A DNA stretch of 64,000 nt from Galliscardovia ingluviei (GCF_014635685.1 NZ_BMDH01000005.1:1-64000), one strand, 5' to 3'. Counted from the first letter of the stretch, positions 9,227 through 19,586 are shown. Notes: generated from the sequence alone by a model not told the origin. Made by a program: numbers and translations.

Positions 9227-10906
9227 TTAGCGGCCGAGCAATCCGCCTAAACCTCCACCAAGATTTGGAGGCAGTTCAAGCCCATCAGCGCTACCATTAG
9301 AGCCAAGCAAATCGCCTAATCCTGCTGGAAGAGCTGGATTCTGTGGTTGCTTGCGGAAGGCAGAACCAGACTGCTGACCTTCACCAGAGCCGGCGCCTTG
9401 AGCCTTGCCTTGCAGCTTAGCTTTTAATGCCTGTGCCTCAGCTTCACGCTTCATAGGATTGCCAGACTTGCCGCCCTTACGCTTCTTCTTGCCGCCCTTA
9501 CGAGCCGACTTACCAGAGCCACCAGGGGCGCCAAAACCGCCCATACCTGGCATAGAGCGCGAGCCATTACTTAAGCGCTTCATCATCTTAGCGGCTTGCT
9601 CAAATCGCTGGAGTAACGCATTAACAGCAGAAACAGTCGTACCAGAACCATATGCGATACGGGCACGGCGGGAACCGTCAATAATCTTAGGGTTGCGACG
9701 TTCTGCAGGGGTCATTGAGCGAATAATAGCCTCTGTACGATCCACCTCGCGCTCATCAAACATCTCAAGCTCTTTGCGATGCTGAGCCATGCCAGGAATC
9801 ATACCGAGAAGATTCTTCATTGGACCAAGCTTGCGCACTTGCTGCAGCTGATCCAAGAAGTCGTCTAATCCAAACTCGCCCTCAGCAAGTTTCGCCGCAG
9901 CCTCACGTGCCTGCTCTTCATCAAACTGCTTCTGCGCCTGCTCAATAAGAGTGAGAATATCACCCATATCAAGAATTCTGGAAGCCATACGATCAGGATG
10001 GAAAACCTCAAAATCTTCCAAACCTTCGCCAGTGGACGAGAACATAATTGGCTTACCGGTAACTGATGCTACAGAAAGCGCCGCACCGCCACGAGCATCA
10101 CCATCAAGTTTAGACAACACTACGCCAGTGAAATCTACACCTTCATCAAACGCCTGAGCGGTTCGCACTGCGTCCTGACCAATCATGGCATCGATAACGA
10201 ACAGAATTTCTTGAGGATTAACCGCATCACGAATATCGCGCGCCTGCTGCATCAACGTTTCATCAACGCCTAAGCGACCTGCGGTATCAATAATAACCGT
10301 ATCGTAGAGCTTCTGACGTGCTACCTCAATAGATTGACGGGCGACAGCAACAGGGTCTCCCGAAGTTTCTCCAGGAAGTGCTACTTGGTCGCCACCATCA
10401 GACTGAACACCTTTTTCTGGAGCATATACTGGCACTCCTGCGCGCTCGCCAACAACCTGCAACTGGGTTACTGCATTTGGTCGTTGCAAATCAGCGGCAA
10501 CCAGCATAGGAGTATGTCCAGCTTCTTTCAGCCAATGACCAAGTTTGCCAGCCAGCGTAGTTTTACCAGCACCCTGCAAACCTGCCAGCATAATAACCGT
10601 TGGAGGATTCTTCGCGAAATTCAGCGGGCGATCAACGCCAGCACCCAGAATCTCAGTAAGTTCGTCATTGACGATTTTAACTACTTGCTGCGCTGGGTTT
10701 AATGCCTCAGAAACTTCTTCGCCTAAAGCACGCTCACGAATACGCGCAGTAAAGGAACGAACTACTTCAAGTGCCACATCGGCGTCGAGCAAAGCACGGC
10801 GAATTTCGCGGATAGTGCCATCAATATCCGCATTCGTCAGCTTGCCTTTGGAACGCAAATTCTTAAATGCGTTCGATAGTCTGTCAGTCAAAGATGAGAA
10901 AGCCAT
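9227..10906 (-). CDS. ffh: signal recognition particle GTPase Ffh
   Basis: Protein part of the signal recognition particle; it binds signal sequences of nascent membrane proteins and delivers ribosomes to FtsY. Domain order N, G, M. The G domain has GLQGAGKTT (P-loop), DTAGR, TKLDGDARGG and the insertion box. The M domain runs from about residue 295 with RKLGPMKNLLGMIPGM and SGTTVSAVNALLQRFEQ. The C-terminus is a long Gly/Lys-rich, Met-poor tail (residues about 440-559), common in actinobacteria. I start at ATG 10906 (MAFSSLTDRL, the family N-terminus, with AGAGAG upstream) rather than at an in-frame codon at 11086, which would add 60 non-conserved residues. Confidence 0.95.
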   Translation of the reverse strand: MAFSSLTDRLSNAFKNLRSKGKLTNADIDGTIREIRRALLDADVALEVVRSFTARIRERALGEEVSEALNPAQQVVKIVNDELTEILGAGVDRPLNFAKNPPTVIMLAGLQGAGKTTLAGKLGHWLKEAGHTPMLVAADLQRPNAVTQLQVVGERAGVPVYAPEKGVQSDGGDQVALPGETSGDPVAVARQSIEVARQKLYDTVIIDTAGRLGVDETLMQQARDIRDAVNPQEILFVIDAMIGQDAVRTAQAFDEGVDFTGVVLSKLDGDARGGAALSVASVTGKPIMFSSTGEGLEDFEVFHPDRMASRILDMGDILTLIEQAQKQFDEEQAREAAAKLAEGEFGLDDFLDQLQQVRKLGPMKNLLGMIPGMAQHRKELEMFDEREVDRTEAIIRSMTPAERRNPKIIDGSRRARIAYGSGTTVSAVNALLQRFEQAAKMMKRLSNGSRSMPGMGGFGAPGGSGKSARKGGKKKRKGGKSGNPMKREAEAQALKAKLQGKAQGAGSGEGQQSGSAFRKQPQNPALPAGLGDLLGSNGSADGLELPPNLGGGLGGLLGR

Positions 10907-11019
10907 AATGCTCTCTAGTGTAACTGTTTGGTGGGATTTATTCATACTATGCTGGCAGAGAGCATTACATTTGTTATCATAGGCTGTGCTTATGTGTGCG
11001 ATATAGCACGTGCATGTAT

Positions 11020-11088
11020 AAAACGGACACCCCGGTGCGAGCCCCACCCTGCGTTGCAAGGTCTCGCCCAGCACAGGAAGGCCCAACT
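11020..11088. other. GC-rich, potentially structured leader between ffh and the CDF transporter
   Basis: The 70 bases before the plus-strand cation transporter are much more GC-rich than their surroundings. They contain GTGCGAG (from 11035) that can pair with CTCGCCCAGCAC, and a palindromic ATATAGCACGTGCATGTATA just upstream. It could be a leader RNA of the transporter or part of the ffh promoter region. It does not match any riboswitch consensus I can recall, nor the SRP RNA core (GGUCAGGnCCGGAAGG). Confidence 0.3.
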
Positions 11089-12174
11089 ATGCCACTTAAT
11101 GCTCACCTTCAATCGAGCACTACTTCTACTATTTCATCAATCACAACTCAACACCATACTTCTGAAAACACTACCTCCATAAACACTACATCTGTAGATA
11201 TTGCAAATACTCACAGTGTACCCACAGCAAGTAAACCCCTAGAAGGTAAAGCCACGGCAAATAAAGCCACTGATATTAAATCCATAGAGCGTAAAGCACT
11301 GCGTATTGGTATCGCCATCAACATACTTATGGTGCTTGCCGGCTACTCTGTATTTATGATTACTGGCTTAAAAGCCATGTTCCTAGATGCTTCTTTTACT
11401 GTAATTTCAGTGGTTTCCGGCATAATTGCAGTGATATTATCGCGCAAGAGTGGTAGAACTAGCGAGCGTTTCCCTCGTGGTATGTTTGCATTGGAACCTA
11501 TGTATGCCATTGCAAAAGCTATGTTTACGCTATCGCTGCTGATTTTTGCTGTATTAGACGCTTCAAGCGTGGCTGTGGAATGGCTGCTATATGGCGAAGG
11601 CGAGCCGATTAAAGCTGAGCCAGTGTTGGTATATGAAATTATTACCGTGCTCATGTGCGCCGGATTATTGGCATTGTATAAGCATTACGATGCGCGTATT
11701 CGTGGCGCAAGTACTATGGTACAAGCTGAAATGAATAGTACGTTTATTGATGGTGCTATTTCTTTGGGGATTGGAATTGCAGCGCTGGCAATTGTACTTC
11801 TTCCTCAGAATGCTGCATTTGCGTGGATTCATTACACAGGGGATTTCTGGATAACTCTGGTGATTGCGCTTTGCGCTATTAAAGAACCAGTAGGAGTGCT
11901 CAAAGCTGCATTTATTGAGTTAGTTGGTGGTGTGCATACAGATAGTGATGTGCAACAGCTGGTAGAAGAATATGCTGTGCAACATATTCCCGAACAAACT
12001 GAGTTTGAGCAAGTGCTGGTTTTCAAAACCGGCATGAACTATCGCATTGATGTGCAATTACGCGCTGTTGGAACGCATCTTGACGTGGTGCATATGCTGG
12101 CATGTAAGCGCACACTTGAACATGAGCTTACACGCCAGTTGGGCTTAGTTGATGTGGATTTTGCTTTTGACTAG
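11089..12174 (+). CDS. cation diffusion facilitator-like transporter
   Basis: Predicted proton-coupled divalent-cation exporter in the cytoplasmic membrane (361 residues). A low-complexity Ser/Thr/Ala-rich cytosolic N-terminus (about 1-65) precedes six hydrophobic segments. The two metal-site helices show Asp in MFLDASFTVISVVSG (second helix) and STFIDGAISLG (fifth helix). These are the CDF signature positions, though with Asp/Ser rather than the His-Asp pairs of zinc exporters, so metal specificity is open. The C-terminal 90 residues form the cytosolic CDF dimerisation domain. The ATG at 11089 is chosen because AGGAAGG precedes it. The gene is divergent from ffh with a GC-rich leader. Confidence 0.75.
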   Translation: MPLNAHLQSSTTSTISSITTQHHTSENTTSINTTSVDIANTHSVPTASKPLEGKATANKATDIKSIERKALRIGIAINILMVLAGYSVFMITGLKAMFLDASFTVISVVSGIIAVILSRKSGRTSERFPRGMFALEPMYAIAKAMFTLSLLIFAVLDASSVAVEWLLYGEGEPIKAEPVLVYEIITVLMCAGLLALYKHYDARIRGASTMVQAEMNSTFIDGAISLGIGIAALAIVLLPQNAAFAWIHYTGDFWITLVIALCAIKEPVGVLKAAFIELVGGVHTDSDVQQLVEEYAVQHIPEQTEFEQVLVFKTGMNYRIDVQLRAVGTHLDVVHMLACKRTLEHELTRQLGLVDVDFAFD

Positions 12175-12225
12175 ATGGTGTTTGAGCAGGGCAGTATTGT
12201 TGTTAATCGACAGGGTTGACTAGTG

Positions 12226-14304
12226 CTACCCCTCAAGCTGTTCGCTCAGCTCCATCCACTCTGTCTCAAGCTCATCAGTTTGGCTTTGAATATTAGTGAG
12301 CTGCGCAGTAAACTGTGCTAATCCTTCAAAATCAGTTTGATCATGCGCTGCCATACGCTCTTCAACCGTGGCTTTTTCTTCTTGCAGCTTGGTGAGTTTG
12401 CGCTCAATAGCATTCATACGCTTGGTGGCCTCATGGAAGGCCTTGCCGCTGAGTGCAGTATCTGTCGATGTGCCGGTGCTCGCAGTATTGGTATCGGTTT
12501 GACTGCTAGCATTCTTAGTGCTGGAGCCCTTGACATGAGCGTCAGGTGTCGCATTATCAGCATTCCCAAGATTTCCTAGCGCAGTGCTAGTTGGTACGAA
12601 ATCAAGAGACTGCCCATGTTGCAAGCGCTCAATCATATCAAGGTAATCATCAACGCCGCCCGGTAGATGTCGAATTTTGCCACCAATCAGCGCAAACTGT
12701 TGATCGGTGACGCGCTCAAGTAAGTATCGGTCATGGCTAACTACAATCAGTGTGCCCGGCCAAGTATCGAGCAAATCTTCCATAACGGCGAGCATGTCGG
12801 TATCCAAATCATTACCAGGCTCGTCCATAATCAGCACATTTGGCTCATCAAGGAGGATAAGTAGCAATTGCATACGCCGCTTTTGACCGCCGGAAAGATC
12901 CTTAATTGGCGTCATCAGCTGGGCTGCGCTAAAGCCAAGCCGTTCCATGAGTTGGCCGGTACTTACTTCTTTACCATCGACAATATAGGTTGGCTTATAA
13001 CGGCTGAGCACTTCTTTAATTTTGTATTTACCCAGTGCCTCAAGCTCATCAAGACGCTGTGAAAGCACGGCAAATTTTACTGTTTTACCAATATTTACTC
13101 TGCCGACAGTTGGTTTGAGTGAGCCGTCAATAAGTTTCAGCAACGTAGTTTTACCAGCACCATTTGCGCCCACAATGCCAAATCGGTCACCCGGGCCAAT
13201 GAGCCAAGTGACGTTATCGAGGAGTTTACGTCCACGGATAGTTACGCGGCTTGCTGCACGAGTTTCATGAGATTCAGTAGCATGTGCAGTATCAGTTGAT
13301 GCATCATCAGACTGTGCAGTTTCACGAACTACTTCCACCGAGCCAAAAATTTGTGGCTCTTGCACTAGTGGCGTTACTACATCAGCAGAACCATCAACTC
13401 CAGTAGGTACAGGCACAATATTAGTAACATCAACTAAATCAACAACTTGCTTACCAAGGCGCGAGGTAGCCATCTGCTTAAGCTCAATACTATTGCGCAC
13501 AGGTGGCACATCTGCAATCAATGCGCGCGCAGTTTTCACGTGGAACTTTTGTTTAGTAGAACGTGCTCTAGCACCACGGGTCAGCCAAGCCAATTCTTTT
13601 CGTGCCAAATTACGGCGACGACTTTCTCGAACATCTGCTTGACGGTCACGCTCCACTCGTTGCAGCATGTACGCACTATAGCCGCCTTCAAATGGCTCAA
13701 TTGTGGCATCATGCACTTCCCACATCGAAGTGCATACCTCATCTAAAAACCAGCGGTCGTGTGTAACAATCAGTAACGCTCCAGAACCTTTTGGCCAACG
13801 CTGCTCCAAATGCTTAGCAAGCCAATGAATAGTAATAACATCTAAATGATTTGTTGGCTCGTCAAGGGCTAATATATCCCAGTCTTTGAGCAGTAATCGT
13901 GCCAAATCTGCTCGTCGGCGTTGCCCGCCGGAAAGCTCGCCAATTCGAGCCTCTAAATTTATGCCACCTAATAATGCTTCTACAATAGAGCGTGACTGAG
14001 GTTCTGAGGCCCACTCATAATCCTGACGACCTTCTAATGCTGCCTCGCGCACTGTTGCCTGATCATCAAGCTGATCAGACTGACCAAGCATTCCAAAACG
14101 TAAGTCACCGCGCTTGGTAACGCGACCGGAATCAGGTTCAATGTCACCTTTTAATACGCGCAGTAGCGTTGATTTACCATCGCCATTACGACCCACAATA
14201 CCAATGCGGTCGCCTTCAAATACGCCTTGCGTAATATTCGTAGCGATAGTCGTTGTAGCAAAACTTAACGAAACTTGTTCAAATCCAATATCATAGGTAG
14301 GCAC
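12226..14304 (-). CDS. ABC-F family ATPase
   Basis: Soluble tandem ATPase of the ABC-F group (EttA/Uup type), which acts on ribosomes rather than as a transporter; it has no membrane segments. The first nucleotide-binding domain has VGRNGDGKST, LSGGQRRRADLARLLL and LALDEPTNHLD. The inter-domain linker (about residues 230-310) is basic. The second domain has VGANGAGKTT, LSGGQKRRMQLLLILL and LIMDEPGNDLD, where the usual Thr of EPTN is Gly. A coiled-coil C-terminal extension (about 600-690) resembles the Uup DNA/RNA-binding arm. I start at GTG 14304 (VPTYDIGFEQVSLSF, where family similarity begins); an ATG at 14376 would add 24 unrelated residues. Confidence 0.88.
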   Translation of the reverse strand: MPTYDIGFEQVSLSFATTTIATNITQGVFEGDRIGIVGRNGDGKSTLLRVLKGDIEPDSGRVTKRGDLRFGMLGQSDQLDDQATVREAALEGRQDYEWASEPQSRSIVEALLGGINLEARIGELSGGQRRRADLARLLLKDWDILALDEPTNHLDVITIHWLAKHLEQRWPKGSGALLIVTHDRWFLDEVCTSMWEVHDATIEPFEGGYSAYMLQRVERDRQADVRESRRRNLARKELAWLTRGARARSTKQKFHVKTARALIADVPPVRNSIELKQMATSRLGKQVVDLVDVTNIVPVPTGVDGSADVVTPLVQEPQIFGSVEVVRETAQSDDASTDTAHATESHETRAASRVTIRGRKLLDNVTWLIGPGDRFGIVGANGAGKTTLLKLIDGSLKPTVGRVNIGKTVKFAVLSQRLDELEALGKYKIKEVLSRYKPTYIVDGKEVSTGQLMERLGFSAAQLMTPIKDLSGGQKRRMQLLLILLDEPNVLIMDEPGNDLDTDMLAVMEDLLDTWPGTLIVVSHDRYLLERVTDQQFALIGGKIRHLPGGVDDYLDMIERLQHGQSLDFVPTSTALGNLGNADNATPDAHVKGSSTKNASSQTDTNTASTGTSTDTALSGKAFHEATKRMNAIERKLTKLQEEKATVEERMAAHDQTDFEGLAQFTAQLTNIQSQTDELETEWMELSEQLEG

Positions 14305-14430
14305 AGGGCAAATGTACCTGAACCCAATGAAATTATGCTTACAGGTATGCCTACAAGTAAGAGTGCTTATACGCAATAGTGCCTAGAACTGTAGCCTCTG
14401 CTTCAATTACACAATTACATGCTTATAAAC

Positions 14431-15147
14431 TTACATACTTGCTATTGTGCTGGCACATCGCGCCGCAAAGCCAGAGCAAATAGTGTCGGCCATCGGTTGC
14501 ATTTGCGGATTATACAGTGCGTATTCTTCGCGTAATTTAGCAATTTGAGATTTTTTCAAACCCTCAACCATAGGTTCTGTAGAAAGCCATTCTTCAAAAA
14601 GTGGAGGAGTGACCTCAATATGGAATTGCAACGCCAATGCCGAGCCAAAGCGGAACGCCTGATTTTTTGTATATTTGGACTTTGCTAGCAATTGCGCGCC
14701 CTCAGGAAGGCTAACCACATCATTGTGCCAATGCAGCACATTAAGTTCTTTCGCCCACATATCAAAATAATGATGCTGCCCCACACGCTCAATAGGCGCA
14801 AAACCAATCTCTGGTTGTTTACCTTGTTTTAATTTGCCACCCAGCGCTGTACCAATAATTTGATGCCCTAAACAAATGCCAATCACAGGCTTGCCTACAG
14901 CAATAGCAGCTTTTGCAAGTTTTGCCTCTGCCTTCAGCCCGGGATACTTGTCAAAATCAAGAGCTCCCATTGGTCCGCCCATAATAACCAGACCTGCTAT
15001 ATCTGCAAAATTTGGCAGATCAGGTTTCTTAGTATCGAGAATGGTAAGCGTTTGCGTGGCAATGTTCAGCTCTTCAAGCGAGTCCAGGATCCTTCCCGGC
15101 TTCTCCCAAGGGACATGCTGAATAATCAAAACTTGCGGTTGTGCCAT
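14431..15147 (-). CDS. class I glutamine amidotransferase
   Basis: Stand-alone GATase1 of the GMP-synthase-like (YfeJ/GuaA-N) type, 238 residues. Catalytic Cys lies in GICLGHQIIG. The catalytic His-Glu pair is LQFHIEV. The oxyanion region is VIMGGPMGALD. Such proteins hydrolyse glutamine or glutamyl compounds; the physiological substrate is unknown. I start at ATG 15147 (MAQPQVLIIQHV) because the family begins here; an ATG six codons further upstream is possible. It is divergent from cysS. Confidence 0.85.
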   Translation of the reverse strand: MAQPQVLIIQHVPWEKPGRILDSLEELNIATQTLTILDTKKPDLPNFADIAGLVIMGGPMGALDFDKYPGLKAEAKLAKAAIAVGKPVIGICLGHQIIGTALGGKLKQGKQPEIGFAPIERVGQHHYFDMWAKELNVLHWHNDVVSLPEGAQLLAKSKYTKNQAFRFGSALALQFHIEVTPPLFEEWLSTEPMVEGLKKSQIAKLREEYALYNPQMQPMADTICSGFAARCASTIASM

Positions 15148-15255
15148 ACCTCTATTGTGGCACACTATAGGAACACTTGGTGCGCGAATCTAGGAATATG
15201 TGCTACACGAGCTGGAGTGCAAGTGCTGTCTACTAACGCAACTAAAGTTTGAACC

Positions 15256-16863
15256 ATGACACATACTCCACAACCGCTTGAAATGAACAGTTCCGTGGCA
15301 TCGCAATTACGCCTGTACAATACTGCATCGCATAGTGTTGAGCAGTTTGTGCCACTGCGTGAAGGTCATGTGGGTATGTACGTGTGTGGTGCGACAGTGC
15401 AGAGCTCTCCTCATATTGGGCATGTTCGTGCAGCTGTTGCTTTTGACGTAGTGCGTCGTTGGTTGTTGCGACTTGGTTTTGACGTAACTTTTGTGCGCAA
15501 TGTTACGGATATTGACGATAAAATCCTTGATAAAGCAAGCGCAGCAGGACAACAATGGTGGGCTCGCGCATACTACTACGAGCGCGAATTTAATACTGCA
15601 TACCAGACCTTGGGTGTGCTCGCTCCGACTGTAGAGCCACGTGCTACTGGGCATGTGCCAGACATGATTGCGTTAGTTCAGCGCTTAATTGAGCGAGGAC
15701 ATGCTTATGTAGTACCTGATGAGCATGGTAATCCGAGCGGCAACGTGTACTTTGATGTACCAAGTTGGCCACGCTATGGAGAGCTTACGCACCAAGAATC
15801 TGGTACTCGAGCAGCTCTTGACGATGCTGCGCGAATTGCTGAACAAATGGGACCGAGTGTAGACGCGACGGGAGAAGATAAATACAATCCTGTTGATGTT
15901 GCCGACGCGAGTAGTGACAAGCATAATCCTCGTGATTTTGCACTATGGAAAGCGCCAAAAGATACTGATCCGCTTGACGCTCGCTGGCAAACGCCATTCG
16001 GCACAGGTCGCCCAGGCTGGCATTTGGAATGCTCTGCGATGAGTCACCGCTATTTAGGGGATGATTTTGATATTCACGGTGGCGGTCTTGATTTGCGCTT
16101 CCCTCATCATGAGAATGAAACTGCGCAGTCTCGTGCAGCTGGGTGGGGTTTTGCGCATTTGTGGATGCACTCAGCATGGGTGACTGCAAAAGGTGAGAAA
16201 ATGAGCAAATCACTGGGTAATGGCTTGTCAGTACCAGTAGTAGTGGCTCAGTGCGGCACACCTTGGGTACTGCGCTATGCCTTAGCTAGCGTGCAGTATC
16301 GTTCTATGCTTGAATGGTCTGAACAAACTTTAGTAGAGGCCAAAGCTGCATACGAACGCATCATGAATTTCTTAGATCATGCCACTGCTGCAGGTGTGCA
16401 CTTTGATGAGAACCAAGTACAGGCAGTGCGTGCGGATGAGCTTCCTGAGGCATTCGTCGCCGCAATGAATGATGACATCAATGTTTCTGGTGCCTTAGCT
16501 CAAGTATTTGCGCTGGTTCGTCAAGGTAATAGTGTGCTGGCTGAGTTGGATACTGCTCAGGCTTCTGGTCAGTTGCAGGAGAGTGAGACATTGCGTAGCA
16601 CTTTGGCTCAGCTTACCTTGCAAGTGCGCGCTATGCTCGATACGCTTGGATTAGATCCATACAATAGCCAATGGCATGTGCAGCAAGCAGACAATCGTGA
16701 GTATGAAGCATTAGATACTATGGTTTCTGCATTATTAGAGCAGCGTGCTCAGGCTCGTGCTGTCAAAGATTTTGCTACTGCAGATGCTATCCGTGACACA
16801 CTTACACAGGCAGGTATTATTGTTGAAGATAGTGCTGCAGGATCTACTTGGAGTATTGCATAG
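15256..16863 (+). CDS. cysS: cysteinyl-tRNA synthetase
   Basis: Class I aminoacyl-tRNA synthetase that charges tRNA-Cys. Zinc ligands are visible: Cys in MYVCGATV, Cys in LECSAMS, and the HHENE motif. The HIGH-type motif is PHIGH and the KMSKS loop is [10 protein letters not shown]-terminal helical domain from about residue 400. 535 residues; the insert at about residues 170-230 ([13 protein letters not shown].., [12 protein letters not shown]) is typical of bifidobacterial forms. The start at 15256 precedes a variable 15-residue extension. The C-terminus is standard, followed by a shared terminator with ilvH. Confidence 0.95.
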   Translation: MTHTPQPLEMNSSVASQLRLYNTASHSVEQFVPLREGHVGMYVCGATVQSSPHIGHVRAAVAFDVVRRWLLRLGFDVTFVRNVTDIDDKILDKASAAGQQWWARAYYYEREFNTAYQTLGVLAPTVEPRATGHVPDMIALVQRLIERGHAYVVPDEHGNPSGNVYFDVPSWPRYGELTHQESGTRAALDDAARIAEQMGPSVDATGEDKYNPVDVADASSDKHNPRDFALWKAPKDTDPLDARWQTPFGTGRPGWHLECSAMSHRYLGDDFDIHGGGLDLRFPHHENETAQSRAAGWGFAHLWMHSAWVTAKGEKMSKSLGNGLSVPVVVAQCGTPWVLRYALASVQYRSMLEWSEQTLVEAKAAYERIMNFLDHATAAGVHFDENQVQAVRADELPEAFVAAMNDDINVSGALAQVFALVRQGNSVLAELDTAQASGQLQESETLRSTLAQLTLQVRAMLDTLGLDPYNSQWHVQQADNREYEALDTMVSALLEQRAQARAVKDFATADAIRDTLTQAGIIVEDSAAGSTWSIA

Positions 16864-16948
16864 GGCATTAGAGAATTTGCATAAGTAGCATTGCACAATA
16901 GCGCTGCATAAACATAATGCACATACATTGACAATACACATACGTTGA

Positions 16949-16992
16949 TGCCCAAGTACTTACGATCATATGTATCAGTGAGCACTTGGGCA
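16949..16992. terminator. convergent hairpin between cysS and ilvH
   Basis: TGCCCAAGT (16949-16957) and ACTTGGGCA (16984-16992) are perfect 9-bp arms around a 26-nt AT-rich loop. It lies in the 226-bp gap between the convergent genes cysS and ilvH. There is no strong T run on either side. Confidence 0.55.
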
Positions 16993-17089
16993 CTATGTGT
17001 ATTATGCGCATGAATACGTCATTTTATCTACTCATCATGCCTGTATTACACCTATTATCACACCTGCGTATGTGCTTATGTGCACGAGT

Positions 17090-17644
17090 TTAACGACCAG
17101 TAATTTCTGATCCTACAACTTTTTCGCTCAGCGCCTTCGGTCCTCGGCTCAATGCTACAGATCCGGAGCGTACCAGTTCGATAACGCCATAATCGCCAAG
17201 CAAACTCAGTAGCGAATCTAGCTTTGCGCCAGAACCTGTTGCTTCAATAACCAGCGACTCTGGGTGCATATCCACTACGCGCACGCGGAATGTTTGCACA
17301 ATTTCTAGAATATCAGAGCGCGTCTGAGCAGTTGCTGCAACCTTAACTAGTACAAGCTCACGGTCAACAGTATTATCCGCGTCCAATTCCACAATTTTGA
17401 GCACATGAAGTAGCTTGTTAAGCTGCTTAATAATCTGCTCTAACGGCACATCATCAACATCAGCAGTTACCGTAATACGCGAAATATCAGGGCGCTCTGT
17501 TGGTGACACTGACAGTGAGTTGATGTTAAAGGCGCGCCTTGCAAACAGCCCAGAGACGCGAGCCAATACGCCTGGTCGGTTTTCTACAAGCACAGACAGC
17601 GTGTGACGATGTGAATGAGGTCCAGAAGCAGGATAGTTTGGCAT
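17090..17644 (-). CDS. ilvH: acetolactate synthase, small regulatory subunit
   Basis: Regulatory subunit of acetohydroxyacid synthase, which confers valine feedback on the first step of branched-chain amino acid synthesis. 184 residues. The ACT domain (about 10-85) opens with HTLSVLVENRPGVLARVSGLFARR, followed by NINSLSV and DISRITVT. The C-terminal half has the second conserved domain (ALVKV.., FRVRVVDMHPESLVIEATG). The start at 17644 is chosen because AGGAGGG, lying inside the last codons of ilvB, is five bases upstream. The ilvB stop (17646) and this ATG are separated by one base, so the two are translationally coupled. Confidence 0.95.
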   Translation of the reverse strand: MPNYPASGPHSHRHTLSVLVENRPGVLARVSGLFARRAFNINSLSVSPTERPDISRITVTADVDDVPLEQIIKQLNKLLHVLKIVELDADNTVDRELVLVKVAATAQTRSDILEIVQTFRVRVVDMHPESLVIEATGSGAKLDSLLSLLGDYGVIELVRSGSVALSRGPKALSEKVVGSEITGR

Positions 17645-17645
17645 A

Positions 17646-19586
17646 TCATCCCTCCTTGTGTTCACTATGTGCTTTGAGTGGCTGAATGCCAGGACGGTAG
17701 TTCACTGTGGAATTAGACTGACCGGCGGCAACCATTGGCCACACCATGGCGTCTTTCCACACTCTAAAATCAATCAGCACCGGACGATCGTTGATTTCAT
17801 TCGCACGATTGATACATGCAATAGCCTCTTCTTTAGTAAAAGCCCGCATGCCTACGCAGCCATATGCTTCAGCAAGCTTAACAAAATCAGGAACATCAAT
17901 AATTTCCTGATTATCGGTAGCCTGAGTATAATCTGGTTGCCCGGCACCTGCAAATGTTGGAGCTTGTGCATCCGCTTTGCCAACTTCGCCATCAAATAGA
18001 TTGGTATGTGAATAATGCTTGTCATAAAATAGCGTTTGCCATTGACGTACCATGCCAAACACTGAATTATTCAGTAACGCAATTTTCACTGGAGTGCGCT
18101 CAAAGAACGCTGTAGCCAGCTCTTCACTAGTCATTTGGAAGCTGCCATCGCCATCAATAAGCCACACAGGATGCTCGCGCTCGCCATCCATCTTATCGCG
18201 TTGTGCACTTACTGCGGCGCCGATAGCAGCAGGCAAACCGTAGCCCATAGTGCCAGCTCCAGCAGAAGAAAGCCAAGAATTAGGCCGGTTGAAGTCGATA
18301 AACTGCGAAGCCCACATTTGATGCTGACCTACGCCTGCCACCCAAATAGTGTCATCTGCAGCGCGATTGGACAGCTCACGCACCACCCATTGCGGTGCTA
18401 AAGAGCCGTCAGGGGATTCTTCGTAAGTCGTAGGATAATCTTGCTTCCAAGCGCGAATCTGCTGCCACCAAGCGTCAATATCTGGCGCTCCGTTTGTCTG
18501 CTGATCTTGCTGAATCTGCTCGATAAGCGCGTCAAGTACGGTAGCAACATCGCCTACAATTGGTACATCAGGCGCACGGTTTTTGCCAATTTCTGCAGGA
18601 TCAATATCAATATGGATAACGCGCGCACTTGGGGCAAAATCAGGCAACGAACCGGTAACGCGATCGTCGAAACGTGCGCCAATAGCTACTAACAAATCGC
18701 ATTGTTGTACAGCTCCGGTAGCGGCAATAGTACCATGCATACCGAGCATGCCAAGACAGTGCTCATCGCGCTCTGGAATAATGCCGCGTGCTGTCAAAGT
18801 AGTGGCTACTGGAGCGTTGGTGAGCTTGGTTAGAGCTTGCACTTGTGCGCTTGCCTTTGAACGAATAGCGCCACCGCCGACATACAAGACCGGGCGGTAT
18901 GAGGTGCTAAACAGTTTTGCAGCCTGTTCAATCACGCGACCGTGCGCTTGGGTAGTTGGGTTATAGCCTGGCAAAATTAACCGTTGTGGCCAAGAGTATT
19001 GCATCATGCCAGTCTGCGCAGTTTTTGTCAGGTCCACTAGCACTGGACCTGGGCGACCTGTTGTAGCAATATAGTGCGCTTCCGCAAGTACGCGTGGAAT
19101 ATCTTGAGCTTGTGTCACTAAATATGAATGCTTCACCATTGGGTAGGTGGCGCCCACAATATCTGCTTCTTGGAAAGCGTCAGTTCCGATAGCATTCACC
19201 CCAACCTGACCGGTAATTACAATCATTGGCACTGAATCCATATTGGCGTCAGCAATTGCGGTAATCATATTTGTAGCTCCAGGACCAGAAGTTACAATGC
19301 ATACGCCAACTTTGCCTGTTGCAATAGCGTAGCCTTCTGCCATATGTCCTGCAGCTTGTTCATGGCGCACGAGAACAAAGCGGAATTTTGCTTCCTCATA
19401 TAGCGCGTCATATACCGGCAAAATCGCGCCACCAGGAAGTCCGAAAACATCCATAATACCCAAATCATCCAAAGTGCGGACCAACGCTTGCGCACCCGTC
19501 ATTGGTTCGCCTTGCGTAGGTTGTGATTGCGATGTTGGTGATTTGGGCACTGCACTAAAAGCTTGCAGTGGAGTTGGTAGTGCCAT
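17646..19586 (-). CDS. ilvB: acetolactate synthase, large catalytic subunit
   Basis: ThDP- and FAD-dependent enzyme that condenses two pyruvates to acetolactate (valine, leucine) or pyruvate with 2-ketobutyrate (isoleucine). 646 residues. The catalytic Glu is in FVLVRHEQAAGHMAEGYA. The ThDP-binding motif is WLIDGDGSFQMTSEELATA followed by LLNN. FAD/middle domain blocks: LVAIGARFDDRVTG and ARVIHIDIDPAEI. The N-terminal 28 residues are a Pro/Ser/Gln-rich extension. ATG 19586 has AGAGGA upstream. It lies before ilvH, with the ribosome site of ilvH in its 3' end. A strong hairpin lies in the leader. Confidence 0.95.
   Translation of the reverse strand: MALPTPLQAFSAVPKSPTSQSQPTQGEPMTGAQALVRTLDDLGIMDVFGLPGGAILPVYDALYEEAKFRFVLVRHEQAAGHMAEGYAIATGKVGVCIVTSGPGATNMITAIADANMDSVPMIVITGQVGVNAIGTDAFQEADIVGATYPMVKHSYLVTQAQDIPRVLAEAHYIATTGRPGPVLVDLTKTAQTGMMQYSWPQRLILPGYNPTTQAHGRVIEQAAKLFSTSYRPVLYVGGGAIRSKASAQVQALTKLTNAPVATTLTARGIIPERDEHCLGMLGMHGTIAATGAVQQCDLLVAIGARFDDRVTGSLPDFAPSARVIHIDIDPAEIGKNRAPDVPIVGDVATVLDALIEQIQQDQQTNGAPDIDAWWQQIRAWKQDYPTTYEESPDGSLAPQWVVRELSNRAADDTIWVAGVGQHQMWASQFIDFNRPNSWLSSAGAGTMGYGLPAAIGAAVSAQRDKMDGEREHPVWLIDGDGSFQMTSEELATAFFERTPVKIALLNNSVFGMVRQWQTLFYDKHYSHTNLFDGEVGKADAQAPTFAGAGQPDYTQATDNQEIIDVPDFVKLAEAYGCVGMRAFTKEEAIACINRANEINDRPVLIDFRVWKDAMVWPMVAAGQSNSTVNYRPGIQPLKAHSEHKEG

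Noticed and set aside
10907-11086. Upstream extension of Ffh by 60 residues
   Set aside because: The added residues are Cys-rich and unlike any Ffh; the conserved start at 10906 has its own ribosome site.
11020-11088. SRP RNA gene next to ffh
   Set aside because: The conserved GGUCAGGnCCGGAAGGnAGCAGCC core is missing on both strands; the only likeness is an AGGAAGG that serves as ribosome site.
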